A stretch of DNA of 64,000 nt from CAYWMY01 sp046352935 (GTDB lineage Bacteria > Pseudomonadota > Gammaproteobacteria > Steroidobacterales > Steroidobacteraceae): positions 124,001-188,000 of the forward strand of contig JAXMGR010000005.1 of assembly GCA_046352935.1 (NCBI GenBank), given 5' to 3'. How positions within the stretch are numbered: the stretch's first letter is position 1; every line of letters starts with the position of its first letter. The notes beneath the pieces were generated by a model. The model was not told the origin of the DNA and did not search any database. It worked only from the letters and a program-made list of their open reading frames with translations. The translations under genes and the position numbers were made by a program. Positions 37,341 to 47,395 of this stretch are shown here, one piece after another.

Positions 37341-38795
37341 GTGCGGGACTCTCCACCCACCATTCGGCCCACGACGGCCTCAGAGACTGCCGCTGCGCCC
37401 CGGCTGCTGCTGGACGTGTACGCGTGCCTCGGGCCCGTGGTCGACGGAATCGTCCCCCTGCTGTCGAAGCTCGTTCACGGCTGCGCAACTGCCGGCGTCG
37501 CGCTTTGCGTGGATTCCGCAGCATGGAGCGAGGCCGCTGTGGATCCGGACATTCGGCGCCGTGGTATCGATCTGCGCAGCTTCACACCCCTCGTGCAACT
37601 GCCCACGCTTCCCGTCCCCAGCAACAGGGATCTCAGTTCACGGTTTGTGCCCGTCCGCAATGAGACGGATGCCGCTGACCTCAGGCTGCTCGGCGCTCTT
37701 CACTCACGGGTCGCGGATGTTCTGGTAACCCAGGATACGCGGCTGCGCCGCCTTGCGGATCGCGCGGGAATATCGGCGCGCGTTCTGACGATCGCCGAGG
37801 CGTTCCGCTGGACACAGTCCCTACAGGGACGGCTGTGCGACCTCACGGTCAGGGAAGTCCCGCCATCCAGCATCGTCGCCGAGCCGCGGCTCGACGAGCT
37901 GCTGACCCATGAATGCGATGCCTACGATCCCTACCTCCGGCCTGCCGTATCGGACAACCGAGGTCGGGCACTGATCGTGACCCAGGATGGAAGCAGCGTC
38001 GGCTTTGCGATCCTCACCCCTGGCACGAGCGGCCCGCAGCTGGAAATGCAGGCCATCGCAGTAGAGCCGTGCAGCCTGGGGGCACTGCCCCTCGAGTCTC
38101 TGATCGTCGCCAGCCGCACGATGGCCCGCCGCCGCGACAGCGATCTGCACATTCTGCTGCCTCCTTATGCCGATTTTTCGTGTCTGCTCCTCGAGCAGCT
38201 CGGATTTGAGCGTCGCGGCCAGGATCGACACGGCCGCGTCCGGTTCGTCGATTCGCCGGAGGGCCCGCCTGCGGACGCCCAGGGCCACTGGATGCTGCAC
38301 CTCGATCCAAGAGCACATGCCGCGCTGTTGCCGGAAATCGGCGGGCTTGCGCAGCAGCAGCTGTTTTCCGGAGACGACAGCACAGCGGGATCACTCGCCG
38401 CCGGCGTCCGCCGACAGATCACCATCCCGCGCCAGGCGCGGGAGCCGGGTCACGGTGACGTGGTATTCGCGATGCATGGACGAGCGGATTCGCTTGCGGC
38501 GTCACGTGCAGTGACGGCAGTTCTGGTGGTCGAGCAGGTCATCCGGTGCGACAACGCGACGGAACTGATGATCGCAAACTGCCGGCACGGCACGATGGAA
38601 TCCCGCGAGATACCCGGGCTGCTCGGCGATGGCGGTGCCACCGTACTCACCCTGAGGATGCTGGGTCGCCTCGAGCATCCGGTGCCGTTCGCGCGATTGA
38701 AGCAGCTCGGGCTGGTTCGCTCGCTCCCTCACGCACTGCGGCGTCTCGAGCCAACCGCGGTCGCCCGCCTCCTGCCATCACTCTCGCTGGTCTGA
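37341..38795 (+). CDS. Three-part protein: PIN-like nuclease, GNAT acetyltransferase, PUA/ASCH-like domain
   Basis: 484 residues from GTG 37341 (AGGA upstream). Residues 20-160 look like a PIN domain: RLLLDVYACLG with Asp25, DAADLRLLGAL with Asp110/Asp113 and VLVTQDTRLRRLADRAG with Asp132, plausible metal ligands. Residues about 175-310 look like a GNAT acetyltransferase (SVGFAILTPG, LEMQAIAVEPCSLGALPLESLIVAS, LLEQLGFERRG). Residues about 355-484 look like an ASCH/PUA-like beta barrel (GDVVFAMHG, AVLVVEQVIRC, LTLRMLGRLEHPVPFARLKQLG, SLPHALRRLEP). The first two ideas are stronger than the last. A role in RNA modification or cleavage is inferred. It stands alone between rsmE and chpC, convergent with the latter; no toxin-antitoxin partner is seen. 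Confidence 0.6.
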   Translation: MRDSPPTIRPTTASETAAAPRLLLDVYACLGPVVDGIVPLLSKLVHGCATAGVALCVDSAAWSEAAVDPDIRRRGIDLRSFTPLVQLPTLPVPSNRDLSSRFVPVRNETDAADLRLLGALHSRVADVLVTQDTRLRRLADRAGISARVLTIAEAFRWTQSLQGRLCDLTVREVPPSSIVAEPRLDELLTHECDAYDPYLRPAVSDNRGRALIVTQDGSSVGFAILTPGTSGPQLEMQAIAVEPCSLGALPLESLIVASRTMARRRDSDLHILLPPYADFSCLLLEQLGFERRGQDRHGRVRFVDSPEGPPADAQGHWMLHLDPRAHAALLPEIGGLAQQQLFSGDDSTAGSLAAGVRRQITIPRQAREPGHGDVVFAMHGRADSLAASRAVTAVLVVEQVIRCDNATELMIANCRHGTMESREIPGLLGDGGATVLTLRMLGRLEHPVPFARLKQLGLVRSLPHALRRLEPTAVARLLPSLSLV

Positions 38796-38809
38796 AGCGG
38801 AGCCGCGCC

Positions 38810-39289
38810 TCAGGCTGTCACAGTCGTCTCGTCGGAGATCAGTTCCTCCAGACGGTCGAGATCCGGGATTACGGGGGTCTCGTTGACCATCCTCACCCGG
38901 CACAGTACGGGTGCACGGTCGCTGCCCGGACGCGCTGGCTCCAGCTGGACGACATCGGCATTGACCCGAACGAGCTGCGGGAACCCTTGGGTGATAATGC
39001 CGAAATGGCCGGCCGGCAGACGGTTTCCGAGGCAGACGAACACCACGATGCGCGCTCGGCCACCGATGATCGGAATGCGCCCCCCTGCGACACCTTCGAA
39101 GGAAATCACGGGGATCGAACGGCCATTCCACGGCACGACCCCGAGATACCAGGGCGGCGCTCCTGGCATCTCCTGCGGCTGCTGGAAGCCAGTGACCTCT
39201 GCCACGCAAGCCCGTGGCACGAGCAGCCGATCGTCGGCGAGCGGAACCAGCAGACCATAGAGTTCATCGACCTGGGCCACGGGACTCAC
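38810..39289 (-). CDS. chpC: CheW-like coupling protein ChpC
   Basis: 159 residues, one CheW-like domain: YGLLVPLADDRLLVPRACVAEV at the start, PPWYLGVVPWNGRSIPVISFE, IVVFVCLGNRL and FGIITQGFPQLVRV. It starts GTG 39289, overlapping the chpA stop by four bases (GTGA), so it is the final gene of the Pil-Chp operon, where ChpC stands in P. aeruginosa. It should link a receptor to the ChpA kinase alongside PilI. Confidence 0.85.
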   Translation of the reverse strand: MSPVAQVDELYGLLVPLADDRLLVPRACVAEVTGFQQPQEMPGAPPWYLGVVPWNGRSIPVISFEGVAGGRIPIIGGRARIVVFVCLGNRLPAGHFGIITQGFPQLVRVNADVVQLEPARPGSDRAPVLCRVRMVNETPVIPDLDRLEELISDETTVTA

Positions 39290-42200
39290 GACACCGCCTC
39301 CCGCCGCCGGCGAATCAGGGGCTGCATCGCTTCGAGTAGCTGCGACTCCTGGTAGGGCTTACCGAGATAGTCATCGACGCCGAGTTCGATCGCCCGTGCC
39401 CGGTGCTTTTCGCCTACACGCGAGGTGATCATGACAATCGGCACATCATGCAGACGAGGATCGTTCCGGACGTGAGACGCCACTTCGTAACCGTCCATCC
39501 TCGGCATCTCGATATCGAGGAGGATGATGTCGGGAACGTGCTCCTGCAACAGGGCAACTGCATCGAGACCGTCCCGAGCCGTCATCACACGCATGCCGTT
39601 GCGCTCGAGCAGTCGCTGGGTGACGCGACGCACCGTGATCGAGTCATCGACTACCAGTGCGAAGACGCGCTGATCGGCATGTTCGCGGGACCGCTGGTCT
39701 ACTGGCGAGCGCGCCCGCCACTCAGAACGCACGAGGGCGCCCATGTCGAGAATGATGCAGATTCGACCGTCTCCGAGCACGGTTGCGCCTGAAATGCCCC
39801 GGATTCCCGCGATCTGAGGACCAACCGACTTGACCACGATCTCCCGGCTGCCCAGCAGCTCATCTGCAACGACCGCTGCCGAATGTTCGCCGGCACGGAT
39901 GAGGATCACCGGCATGGCGACGTCCTGCTCCGGTAACGCCAGCGGGCTGCCGCCAACGAATGAACCAAGGGACTGGAATCGATATTTCTGCCCACCATAC
40001 TCCAGCGGGGATGTGTCATCTGCCAGACGACGCTGGACCTCTGATTTGGGTGTCCGGACGACCCCCTCGACGGTCTGCAGCGGGAGCGCATAGATCTCGT
40101 CACCGACCCGCACGATCAGAGCCTGCGAGATGGCCAGCGTGAACGGCAGACGAACGGTGAAGCGCGTACCGACGCCTGGCTTCGTATGGATGACCAGCAT
40201 GCCGCCCAGCTTCTTGACCTCGGTCGCCACGACGTCCATGCCGACACCGCGACCAGCCGCCTGAGTCACGAGACTCGCAGTCGAAAACCCGGGCTCCAGG
40301 ATCAACTGCAGAGCCTCGTCGTCCGACAGGTCCTGTCGCGGTGAGATCATTCCGAGGCCGATCGCCTTCTCCCGGACCGCACGCAAATTGATGCCCGACC
40401 CATCGTCCTCCACATCGATGAGAACTTCTGCACCCTCGCGGTGGAGCGCAATCGAGATCCTGCCGGTCTCGGGCTTACCGCAGGCGCGCCGGCCTGCCGG
40501 AAGCTCGATACCGTGCACTATCGCGTTGCGCAGAAGATGCTCCAGCGGCGGCAGCATGCGCTCCAGCACTTGCCGATCGAGTTCGCCTGCTGCGCCGTTC
40601 ACGACAAGCTCCGCCTTCTTGTCGCTGTCGGCAGCAGTCTGACGGACGATGCGCGTCAGCCGCTGCACATGCCGCTGGAACGGCACCATACGGGTTCGCA
40701 TCAGGCCGGTCTGCAGCTCCGTCACCACACGCCCCTGCTGGGTCAGGAGCCCCTGGGCGTCCCGTGTGAGGTTTTCGATGAGCTGCTGAACGCTGCCCAC
40801 GTCCGCGGCAGTTTCGGCAAGCGCGCGCGCATACTGCTGGATACTTGAATAGCGATCGAATTCGAGCGGGTCAAAGTCCGGCCGGTGCGGCCGCGCATCG
40901 ACGTGACGATGAAGAATCTGCCCTTCGACCTCGATCTCCAGCTTGCGCAGCTGGTCCTTGAACCGCTGGACGACACGGCTCAGCTCACCAAGGTTGAACT
41001 CGACCGAAGTCAGCTGCTGTTCGAGACGCGATCGGAAGATGCTGACCTCGCCTGCGTTGTTCAACAATGAGTCGAGGAGATCTGCATCGACACGAGCCAT
41101 TTCGGCGCGCTCCGCAGGGGCCTCCCGTCCCGGCAGACCCTGCGCCTGCGCCGCCACCGGAGCGGCAGGAATTGTCGGACCAGCAGCGGTGTCCACCGGA
41201 AGGTCTTCGTGCGGCGGGGACACGGGAGTCTCCACCGCGCCCGAGACGACCAGCTCCGTGTTCGACACTGGCCCCGCAGACACCTCGTCGAAACCATCGA
41301 ATGAATCCGCCGCGACTGCTGCAACGTCAGATACGAATGCCGCGGGCTGTTCGACCACAGACTGAAGTTCAGCGGTCGCCTCGGAAGGCGCTTCCTGAAT
41401 CTCCCCACGCGCGACACGATGGATACGCGCCGCGAGCTCATGGGCCGGCGTTGGTCGGCGACCGGAACTTACCAGGTCGCGCATCCTGCTGAGCTCGTCG
41501 AGACTCTCCTGCAACAGCCCGAAGAAGGGTTCGTCCAGACGAGCCTGACCGCCGCCGGCGAGGGTCAGCAAAGACTCGAGTTCGTGGCTGAGATTCCCCA
41601 TGGCCCGGATTCCGGCCATGCGTGCCCCTCCCTTCAGCGTGTGCAATACCCTCCTGAGTTCAGTCAAGCGGTCTTCACTGGATCGATCGACACGCAAGGC
41701 TCCCAGGGCGGAATCTCCAGCTTCGAGTAACTCGGTAGCCTCCTCGCAGAATATCGCCGCAATATCCGGATCGAACTCGTCGGCGTCGTCCCCCGGCCGA
41801 CCGGCCAAGGCGGGAGTCTGCTCAACGCGATCCATGTCGCTGTCGGCCTGACCGGACACCTGCTCGACGACAGAGGTGACGGGCTCTACACACGGCGCAA
41901 CACCTGCTCCCGTCGCCTCCTCCGCGCCATGGGCATCATCGCCACAGACATCCGGAACCCGATCCGTCGAATCCGATTCTGTCGACAGCATCAGTCCGGC
42001 ACCCGGCTCCATCGCCGGAAGCTCGGTCATTTCTACTGCATTCGTGGCTCCCAGCCATCCCTCAGCAGCCTGCGGCGGCCGTTCGACACCGAATGCAGCC
42101 TCGGGGACGCCCCCATCCCCGATGGACGCAGGCCCGGCGCTACCGTCACCATCGGTCAGTACCGGCTCCGGCGATCCATCCACCGAAGAGTCGGACGACA

Positions 42201-45200
42201 ACGCAGCAGGCGCCGCCGCAGTCGCTGCCTCAAGCGCCAGTTCGCGCTCCAGAGCACCATCGAGCGACTCGACGTGGCGGGCGAATTCCTTCAGTCCGAC
42301 AAAGAATCCGGTGTCCTCGTTGATATTGCGCACGACGTCGCCGAATGTCGCGACTGCGTCCTCCAGAACGGCGAGGCCGTGAGCATCGAGTCCTCGCTGA
42401 TGATCGTGCAGACGCCGCAGCCACCGATGCAGCGGTTCAGCAAGACGGACGCAGTGCCGCGCATCCGCGGTCTTGGATGCACCGGACAGCGTGTGGCAGG
42501 CCCGGTACAACGCCTCCGTCACCTGATAGGGAGGCGGGCTCATCCTGGCACGGTCGATGTAAGACCTGATCGCCTGCAGATAGCCCTCGACTTCCTTGGC
42601 GTAGATCTCGTGCAGCGCCGGATCCATCTGCAGGGGAGCATGGTCGGGCTCGATGACCTTCTCCTCTGCGACGTCGGGTGCGAGTTCTCCGTCGCGGGGA
42701 GCGACGAGGGTCGGTTCGAGGAGAAGCGCAACTCCCGATGCCTCGCTGGATGAAGTGACCGCAATGCCATCTGGCGGCGTCACACCCTCCGCAGGAGCCG
42801 GTGGTACCTGATCCAGCATCCGGCGCACAGCGGACTCATCGAGACCTGTGAGGACCAGAGTTCGATCGTGCCGAGGGATCTCGGTCCCGGGAGCAGCGCG
42901 ATCTTCCGGCGCGACAGGTTGTGCGACTCCGATCTCCGGCTCACGGCCTTCAGCGTATGCACGAGCACGGGCCTCGAGACCCTCTGCGTCGACCAGCGCC
43001 GGACGTCCCGCCTCGAGTGCATCAATGAGCCGAGGAACGGCAGCGACACACTCGCGAAGCAACGCGAGCATGCCAGGCGAGCGAGGAAGCGTGCCGTCGA
43101 TGATCCTGTTCAGGAGATTCTCGATGACCCACGAAAATTCGCCGACCTGATGCGCCCCGACCATGCGGCCACTGCCCTTGAGCGTGTGGAACGACCTTCG
43201 GATGCGTTTCAGTGACTCCTCGTCGGAAGCGTTCTCGGCCCACAACGGGAACAGGCGTTCAATGGTGGCGACTTCCTCGCGCGCTTCCTCGATGAACAGA
43301 ACGACGAACTCGTCGGCGACCGCGACGCGTTCCACGGGCGGCCCCGGCGGCACCGTCGCAGCGGGCGCGCCCACAGCCGGTGCTGGCGGCACTCCCGGGT
43401 GGAGCCGTATGAGCTGCGGTACGGTCTTGACGAACGCGGCCTCGTCCGGGGTGGAAGGTGCATTTTCCGCAGGCTCTCGCCGCTCGACGACGAGAGTGCG
43501 CTCCGGCTGCGCACCGGGAACGACTGCGGGAGAAATCGTGTCTTCCCTGGTCTCGAGCGCCTGGAGGCAGCGCTCCGCGTTGTCGAGCATGTACCATGGG
43601 TCGCTGCGCCCAGCCTGCAGCGTTTCCATGTAGTACTCGATGCTGACGATCGCGTCGGCGAGACGGTCGATGCGGTTGCCGCGACACCCGATACCCGACT
43701 TCGACAGATCCACTACGTGACGACCGATGCGGGACATGATATCGACGGCCCGCGCCTTACCCAGCATGAGCAATCCCGCAGTGATTCCGCGGGCGAGGGG
43801 TTGCACCTGGTCCAGAACGGAAGATTCCGCGGGAGTTGCGAGCGCGCTCGTCACGGTCTCCTTGATTCGTGCCAGATTGACGATGCACTCCCTCAGGACT
43901 GCCTCGGCGACCTGCCGGAACTCCGGATCCTGCGGCTCGATGGCGGCCGGAGCCCCTGGCGGCATGATCAATTGCACGAGACCGTCATCCAGCGCGTCTT
44001 CCACACCGATCAGCACCGCCGCCGTATCGACGAGCAGGTTGTGGTCCGGCGGCGAACTACCGTGCGCAATGGCGCCCAGTCGCTCGATCTGTCCCTGCAC
44101 CCGTTCGCGAAGGGAACCGAGCCCCAGCACGGCCAGCGTATCGCCAATCTTCTTCAGCAGATCGACCTGACCTGTCAACTCACCCGGCTGCCCCCCCTTG
44201 CGAGTGAAGATATCGAGCGCGTCCTTCACTCGACCGAGATCTTCCTTGATCGCGGCCGCGACGGTCTTCATCAGATTGACCGACGGTGCAGACAGGGACT
44301 CACGTTCCTGCTCGACGGAATCGTCGACCGGCAGCAGTTCAGCAAGCCTGAAGGACTTCCGGACCGACGTGACTCTTGGCCCGTTGGATGTCGTCCGAGC
44401 CACGTAATAGAGCAGATTGTTGAGAAGCTCGATCGGCGGGTTGTCAGCGTATCTGGTCTCGCCCTGCTCGAAGAGTCGTCGCATCTCGCGGTCTGCCTGA
44501 CCGAGCAGCCGCTTCGTCGTGGCACCGGCCTCCAGACCGCCGTCGCGGAGCGCCTCGATCACGGCACCCACCACCCACCACAACTGGAACACTTCACGGG
44601 TGGCCGCCAGCCGCTCAAGCTTTTCTGCAACATCCGCGAGAGCCGACAAGTGCTCCCGGGCATACTCGTCCCGGATCCAGCCGAGGAGAGCAACCTGGTA
44701 ACGCGGGCGCAGTCTCCGCACCGCCTGCACCAGCGACTGCGGCACCCCTGAATCGTCATGTGGCTGGCCTTTCGGTTGCCGATCGGACGTCAGGTTCAGC
44801 AGCAGCAGCGTGCCCTCCGAAAGAAGCGCACTGCCACGAACCGCCCGCAGGTCGTTCAGGAGCGGCAGCAGCACGAGTGCCAGGTCGCGCCCACCCGCGA
44901 GCACGCGCTCGAGATAGTTCGGCAGCTGCACTGCAGCGCGCATCAGCGCGTCCACACCCTCGAGACGACGCTGCTTCTCCGGTGGTGCAGTTGCGAGAAA
45001 ACGTGCAGCGAATTCCATCTCTTCCGCCAGCAACGCCGCACCGTACACTTCGACGACCCGCAGCACTCCTCTCGCTTGATGCAACAGATCAGCAACGCGG
45101 AGCAGTGGCTCGCTGTCCTGTGGATTCTCCTCGAACGCCTCGAGAGCGAGGCGTGTCTCGTTGAGAGTTGCCGCAAGCTCCCGGGCGACGAGATGCAGGG

Positions 45201-45222
45201 TCTGGACGGCGAGATCGGTCAT
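39286..45222 (-). CDS. chpA: ChpA hybrid chemosensory kinase of the Pil-Chp system
   Basis: 1978 residues from ATG 45222 (GGGGAG upstream); an alternative start at 45258 overlaps pilJ. The kinase controls twitching motility and surface sensing. Three clear phosphotransfer (Hpt) sites are visible: FHTLKGSGRMVG with His679, CHTLSGASKTA with His910 and LHTLKGGARMAG with His1194; the N-terminal 500 residues contain degenerate Hpt/FimL-like helices. Then come a P3-like dimerisation region, HATPase (LEHLLRNAIVHGIE, DVEDDGSGINL, GRGVGMDVV, GVGTRFTVRLPFTLA), a CheW-like domain (about 1700-1840) and a C-terminal REC with LLDIEMPRMDGYEV, Asp1903. The long acidic, Pro-rich linkers are disordered. Fewer Hpt sites than P. 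aeruginosa ChpA (2472 residues) can be counted. Confidence 0.93.
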   Translation of the reverse strand: MTDLAVQTLHLVARELAATLNETRLALEAFEENPQDSEPLLRVADLLHQARGVLRVVEVYGAALLAEEMEFAARFLATAPPEKQRRLEGVDALMRAAVQLPNYLERVLAGGRDLALVLLPLLNDLRAVRGSALLSEGTLLLLNLTSDRQPKGQPHDDSGVPQSLVQAVRRLRPRYQVALLGWIRDEYAREHLSALADVAEKLERLAATREVFQLWWVVGAVIEALRDGGLEAGATTKRLLGQADREMRRLFEQGETRYADNPPIELLNNLLYYVARTTSNGPRVTSVRKSFRLAELLPVDDSVEQERESLSAPSVNLMKTVAAAIKEDLGRVKDALDIFTRKGGQPGELTGQVDLLKKIGDTLAVLGLGSLRERVQGQIERLGAIAHGSSPPDHNLLVDTAAVLIGVEDALDDGLVQLIMPPGAPAAIEPQDPEFRQVAEAVLRECIVNLARIKETVTSALATPAESSVLDQVQPLARGITAGLLMLGKARAVDIMSRIGRHVVDLSKSGIGCRGNRIDRLADAIVSIEYYMETLQAGRSDPWYMLDNAERCLQALETREDTISPAVVPGAQPERTLVVERREPAENAPSTPDEAAFVKTVPQLIRLHPGVPPAPAVGAPAATVPPGPPVERVAVADEFVVLFIEEAREEVATIERLFPLWAENASDEESLKRIRRSFHTLKGSGRMVGAHQVGEFSWVIENLLNRIIDGTLPRSPGMLALLRECVAAVPRLIDALEAGRPALVDAEGLEARARAYAEGREPEIGVAQPVAPEDRAAPGTEIPRHDRTLVLTGLDESAVRRMLDQVPPAPAEGVTPPDGIAVTSSSEASGVALLLEPTLVAPRDGELAPDVAEEKVIEPDHAPLQMDPALHEIYAKEVEGYLQAIRSYIDRARMSPPPYQVTEALYRACHTLSGASKTADARHCVRLAEPLHRWLRRLHDHQRGLDAHGLAVLEDAVATFGDVVRNINEDTGFFVGLKEFARHVESLDGALERELALEAATAAAPAALSSDSSVDGSPEPVLTDGDGSAGPASIGDGGVPEAAFGVERPPQAAEGWLGATNAVEMTELPAMEPGAGLMLSTESDSTDRVPDVCGDDAHGAEEATGAGVAPCVEPVTSVVEQVSGQADSDMDRVEQTPALAGRPGDDADEFDPDIAAIFCEEATELLEAGDSALGALRVDRSSEDRLTELRRVLHTLKGGARMAGIRAMGNLSHELESLLTLAGGGQARLDEPFFGLLQESLDELSRMRDLVSSGRRPTPAHELAARIHRVARGEIQEAPSEATAELQSVVEQPAAFVSDVAAVAADSFDGFDEVSAGPVSNTELVVSGAVETPVSPPHEDLPVDTAAGPTIPAAPVAAQAQGLPGREAPAERAEMARVDADLLDSLLNNAGEVSIFRSRLEQQLTSVEFNLGELSRVVQRFKDQLRKLEIEVEGQILHRHVDARPHRPDFDPLEFDRYSSIQQYARALAETAADVGSVQQLIENLTRDAQGLLTQQGRVVTELQTGLMRTRMVPFQRHVQRLTRIVRQTAADSDKKAELVVNGAAGELDRQVLERMLPPLEHLLRNAIVHGIELPAGRRACGKPETGRISIALHREGAEVLIDVEDDGSGINLRAVREKAIGLGMISPRQDLSDDEALQLILEPGFSTASLVTQAAGRGVGMDVVATEVKKLGGMLVIHTKPGVGTRFTVRLPFTLAISQALIVRVGDEIYALPLQTVEGVVRTPKSEVQRRLADDTSPLEYGGQKYRFQSLGSFVGGSPLALPEQDVAMPVILIRAGEHSAAVVADELLGSREIVVKSVGPQIAGIRGISGATVLGDGRICIILDMGALVRSEWRARSPVDQRSREHADQRVFALVVDDSITVRRVTQRLLERNGMRVMTARDGLDAVALLQEHVPDIILLDIEMPRMDGYEVASHVRNDPRLHDVPIVMITSRVGEKHRARAIELGVDDYLGKPYQESQLLEAMQPLIRRRREAVS

Positions 45223-45235
45223 CGGGCTCCCCACC

Positions 45236-47314
45236 TCAGCCGCCTGCTCCACCTGCACGGCGAGACGGGGCCGCCGTCATCCGACTCGTCGCTGTCGCGG
45301 GCCCGCGCCGCAGATCACCGGCCTCCTGCGGCAATCGGAAGCCACTGACCGACTTGCGGAGTTGCGCGGACATCTCGGCCAGCCTGCCTATCGCCGAGGA
45401 CGTCGCATTGGTGTTGTCTGCGGTCTGCTGAGAGATTTCCCTCAGCACCTGCATGGTTCGGGATATCTGGCTCGCCGATGCGGACTGCTGGCGGGAACTG
45501 CCCGAAATGTTCTGGACGAGCGAGGCGATCTGGTTGGAGACCTGCTCGATCTCACCCAGCGCGGCCCCCGCGTTCTCCGCCAGGAGCGCGCCCCCAACGA
45601 CGTCGGTCGTGGTCCGCTCCATTGACACGACGGCCTCGTTCGTGTCTGTCTGGATGGTGCGTACCAGCACTTCGATCTGCCGTGTTGCATTGCCGGCACG
45701 CTCGGCGAGTCTCTGCACCTCGTCGGCGACCACCGCGAAACCGCGACCTGCCTCGCCGGCCATCGACGCCTGGATCGAGGCGTTCAGCGCCAGGATGTTT
45801 GTCTGTTCGGCGATGTCATTGATGAGCTCGACGATGTTCCCGATCTCCTGGGAGCTCTCGCCGAGCCGCTTGATGCGCTTTGAAGTCTCCTGGATCGTCT
45901 CGCGGATCGCATTCATGCCGTCGATGGTCCGGCGTACCGCATCGCCACCCTTGTGTGCGACGCCAACCGAATGCCGCGCCACATCAGCCGCACGTTCCGA
46001 GTTGCCGGAGACCTCCTCGATCTGTGCCGCCATGCCCGCGACGGCATCCGTCGCGGCGGCAACCTGCTTCGACTGGGCGCCGCTCGCCTTCGCCAGATGA
46101 CCCGCCGCTGCCTGGGTCTGCCGCATCGCCTGGTCGAGCTGCAACGCAGTGTCATTGATCGTGGCGACCAGATCGCGAAGGGCCTCGATCGCATAGTTGA
46201 TCGAATCCGCGATGGCTCCGGTGATATCGTCGGTCACGGTCGCCTGAACAGTAAGATCGCCATCTGCAAGGCTCGACATCTCATCCAGCAGCCGAAGAAT
46301 GGCCTCCTGGTTCCGCTGGTTCTGGCGTGACTGCAGCTCGGCGGCTCGACGCAGTCCGGCGGCGGACAGCCAGACATAGAGCGCTGCACCGAGCAGGATG
46401 ATGGCGAGCCCCACTACCGCCAGAGCCGGCCACGGCGTCGCAAGCAGGCCGGACGGCGCGGGCGCGGCAGCCAGCTGGGTCAGTCTCGTATAGACCTGAT
46501 CACCACTGCGTGCGAGTTGCTGCCCGGCGCGCTGCGCCGATGCCATCCGGTCCGCGCGCCCGAGGACACCACGAATCTGTTCGGCGACTGCCTGATAGAC
46601 CGTACGGACCGCAGCGATGCGCGCCAGCGCCTCACTCGTAAGCCGCGGTACACCGGCAACAGTCTCTTCCCCAGCAAGGCCTTTCAGGAATGTATCCAGG
46701 AACTCCGCGTTCTCGGCGATCCGACCGGCGGCAGTCGCGATGTCACCGTTGCCAGACGCCAGCGCCTGGAGATCCGCGCTCAGCCTCTCCGCAGCCAGCT
46801 CGAAGCGCGGCAACGCACGCAGCGATGCGGCACCACCCGGTGCCGCAACTGCCTCTGCCGCACCGCCGAGCAGCCGCGGCAACTGCCCCCGGGCCTCCCG
46901 GGACCAGGTCTTCAGCTCCGCAGCAGCCTGCCGGCCGCCGAGAACGGCGCCAGCCTGATCCGCAAGGTTCCGCCAGGCCGGATCATCGCCCAGCTGGCGC
47001 GCGCTCGGTGATGAAAGCGCAGCAAACGAACTGCGACCAGCCTCGACCTCGGCAAGAACGGACTGGAGCCGATTGCGCGCGGCACCCAGCCGCTCGAACG
47101 CTGTCTCGTCGCCACGACCGGCCGCCGTCGCCTGAGCGGGAAGGCTCGCAGCGATCACCGTCAACTCGGCAACGTGTCGCTGGTACTGCCGATCGAGCTG
47201 CTGATGGCGCGCTGCCAGCACCAGAAGGACGGCCGCGAGGAGCAGCAGCGCCAGGCCCCCGCCAAGGAGACCCGGCAGCCACTGAATGGCCTTCTGTCTG
47301 TCGATCGAAGTCAT
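45236..47314 (-). CDS. pilJ: Methyl-accepting chemoreceptor PilJ
   Basis: 692 residues. Two membrane helices (LPGLLGGGLALLLLAAVLLVL near 14-34 and PALAVVGLAIILLGAALYVW near 290-315) enclose a periplasmic sensing region with PilJ-type four-helix repeats (RLSADLQALASGNGDIATAA, FLDTFLKGL). A HAMP-like segment and a methyl-accepting domain follow; the signalling hairpin NILALNASIQASMAGEAGRG with FAVVADEVQRLAERA is intact. It senses pilus status and drives ChpA. It lies between pilI and chpA. Confidence 0.93.
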   Translation of the reverse strand: MTSIDRQKAIQWLPGLLGGGLALLLLAAVLLVLAARHQQLDRQYQRHVAELTVIAASLPAQATAAGRGDETAFERLGAARNRLQSVLAEVEAGRSSFAALSSPSARQLGDDPAWRNLADQAGAVLGGRQAAAELKTWSREARGQLPRLLGGAAEAVAAPGGAASLRALPRFELAAERLSADLQALASGNGDIATAAGRIAENAEFLDTFLKGLAGEETVAGVPRLTSEALARIAAVRTVYQAVAEQIRGVLGRADRMASAQRAGQQLARSGDQVYTRLTQLAAAPAPSGLLATPWPALAVVGLAIILLGAALYVWLSAAGLRRAAELQSRQNQRNQEAILRLLDEMSSLADGDLTVQATVTDDITGAIADSINYAIEALRDLVATINDTALQLDQAMRQTQAAAGHLAKASGAQSKQVAAATDAVAGMAAQIEEVSGNSERAADVARHSVGVAHKGGDAVRRTIDGMNAIRETIQETSKRIKRLGESSQEIGNIVELINDIAEQTNILALNASIQASMAGEAGRGFAVVADEVQRLAERAGNATRQIEVLVRTIQTDTNEAVVSMERTTTDVVGGALLAENAGAALGEIEQVSNQIASLVQNISGSSRQQSASASQISRTMQVLREISQQTADNTNATSSAIGRLAEMSAQLRKSVSGFRLPQEAGDLRRGPATATSRMTAAPSRRAGGAGG

Positions 47315-47395
47315 CGGATTCGACCTCCGGCGTGTCGTGCCGCCCTGCTCTTCCGAGCGGTCACGAAAACACGCCCTTCACGCGATGGGCGCCGT

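Noticed and set aside
43399..44751. 450-residue open frame on the plus strand
   Set aside because: Antisense to the Hpt region of chpA; no recognisable motif.
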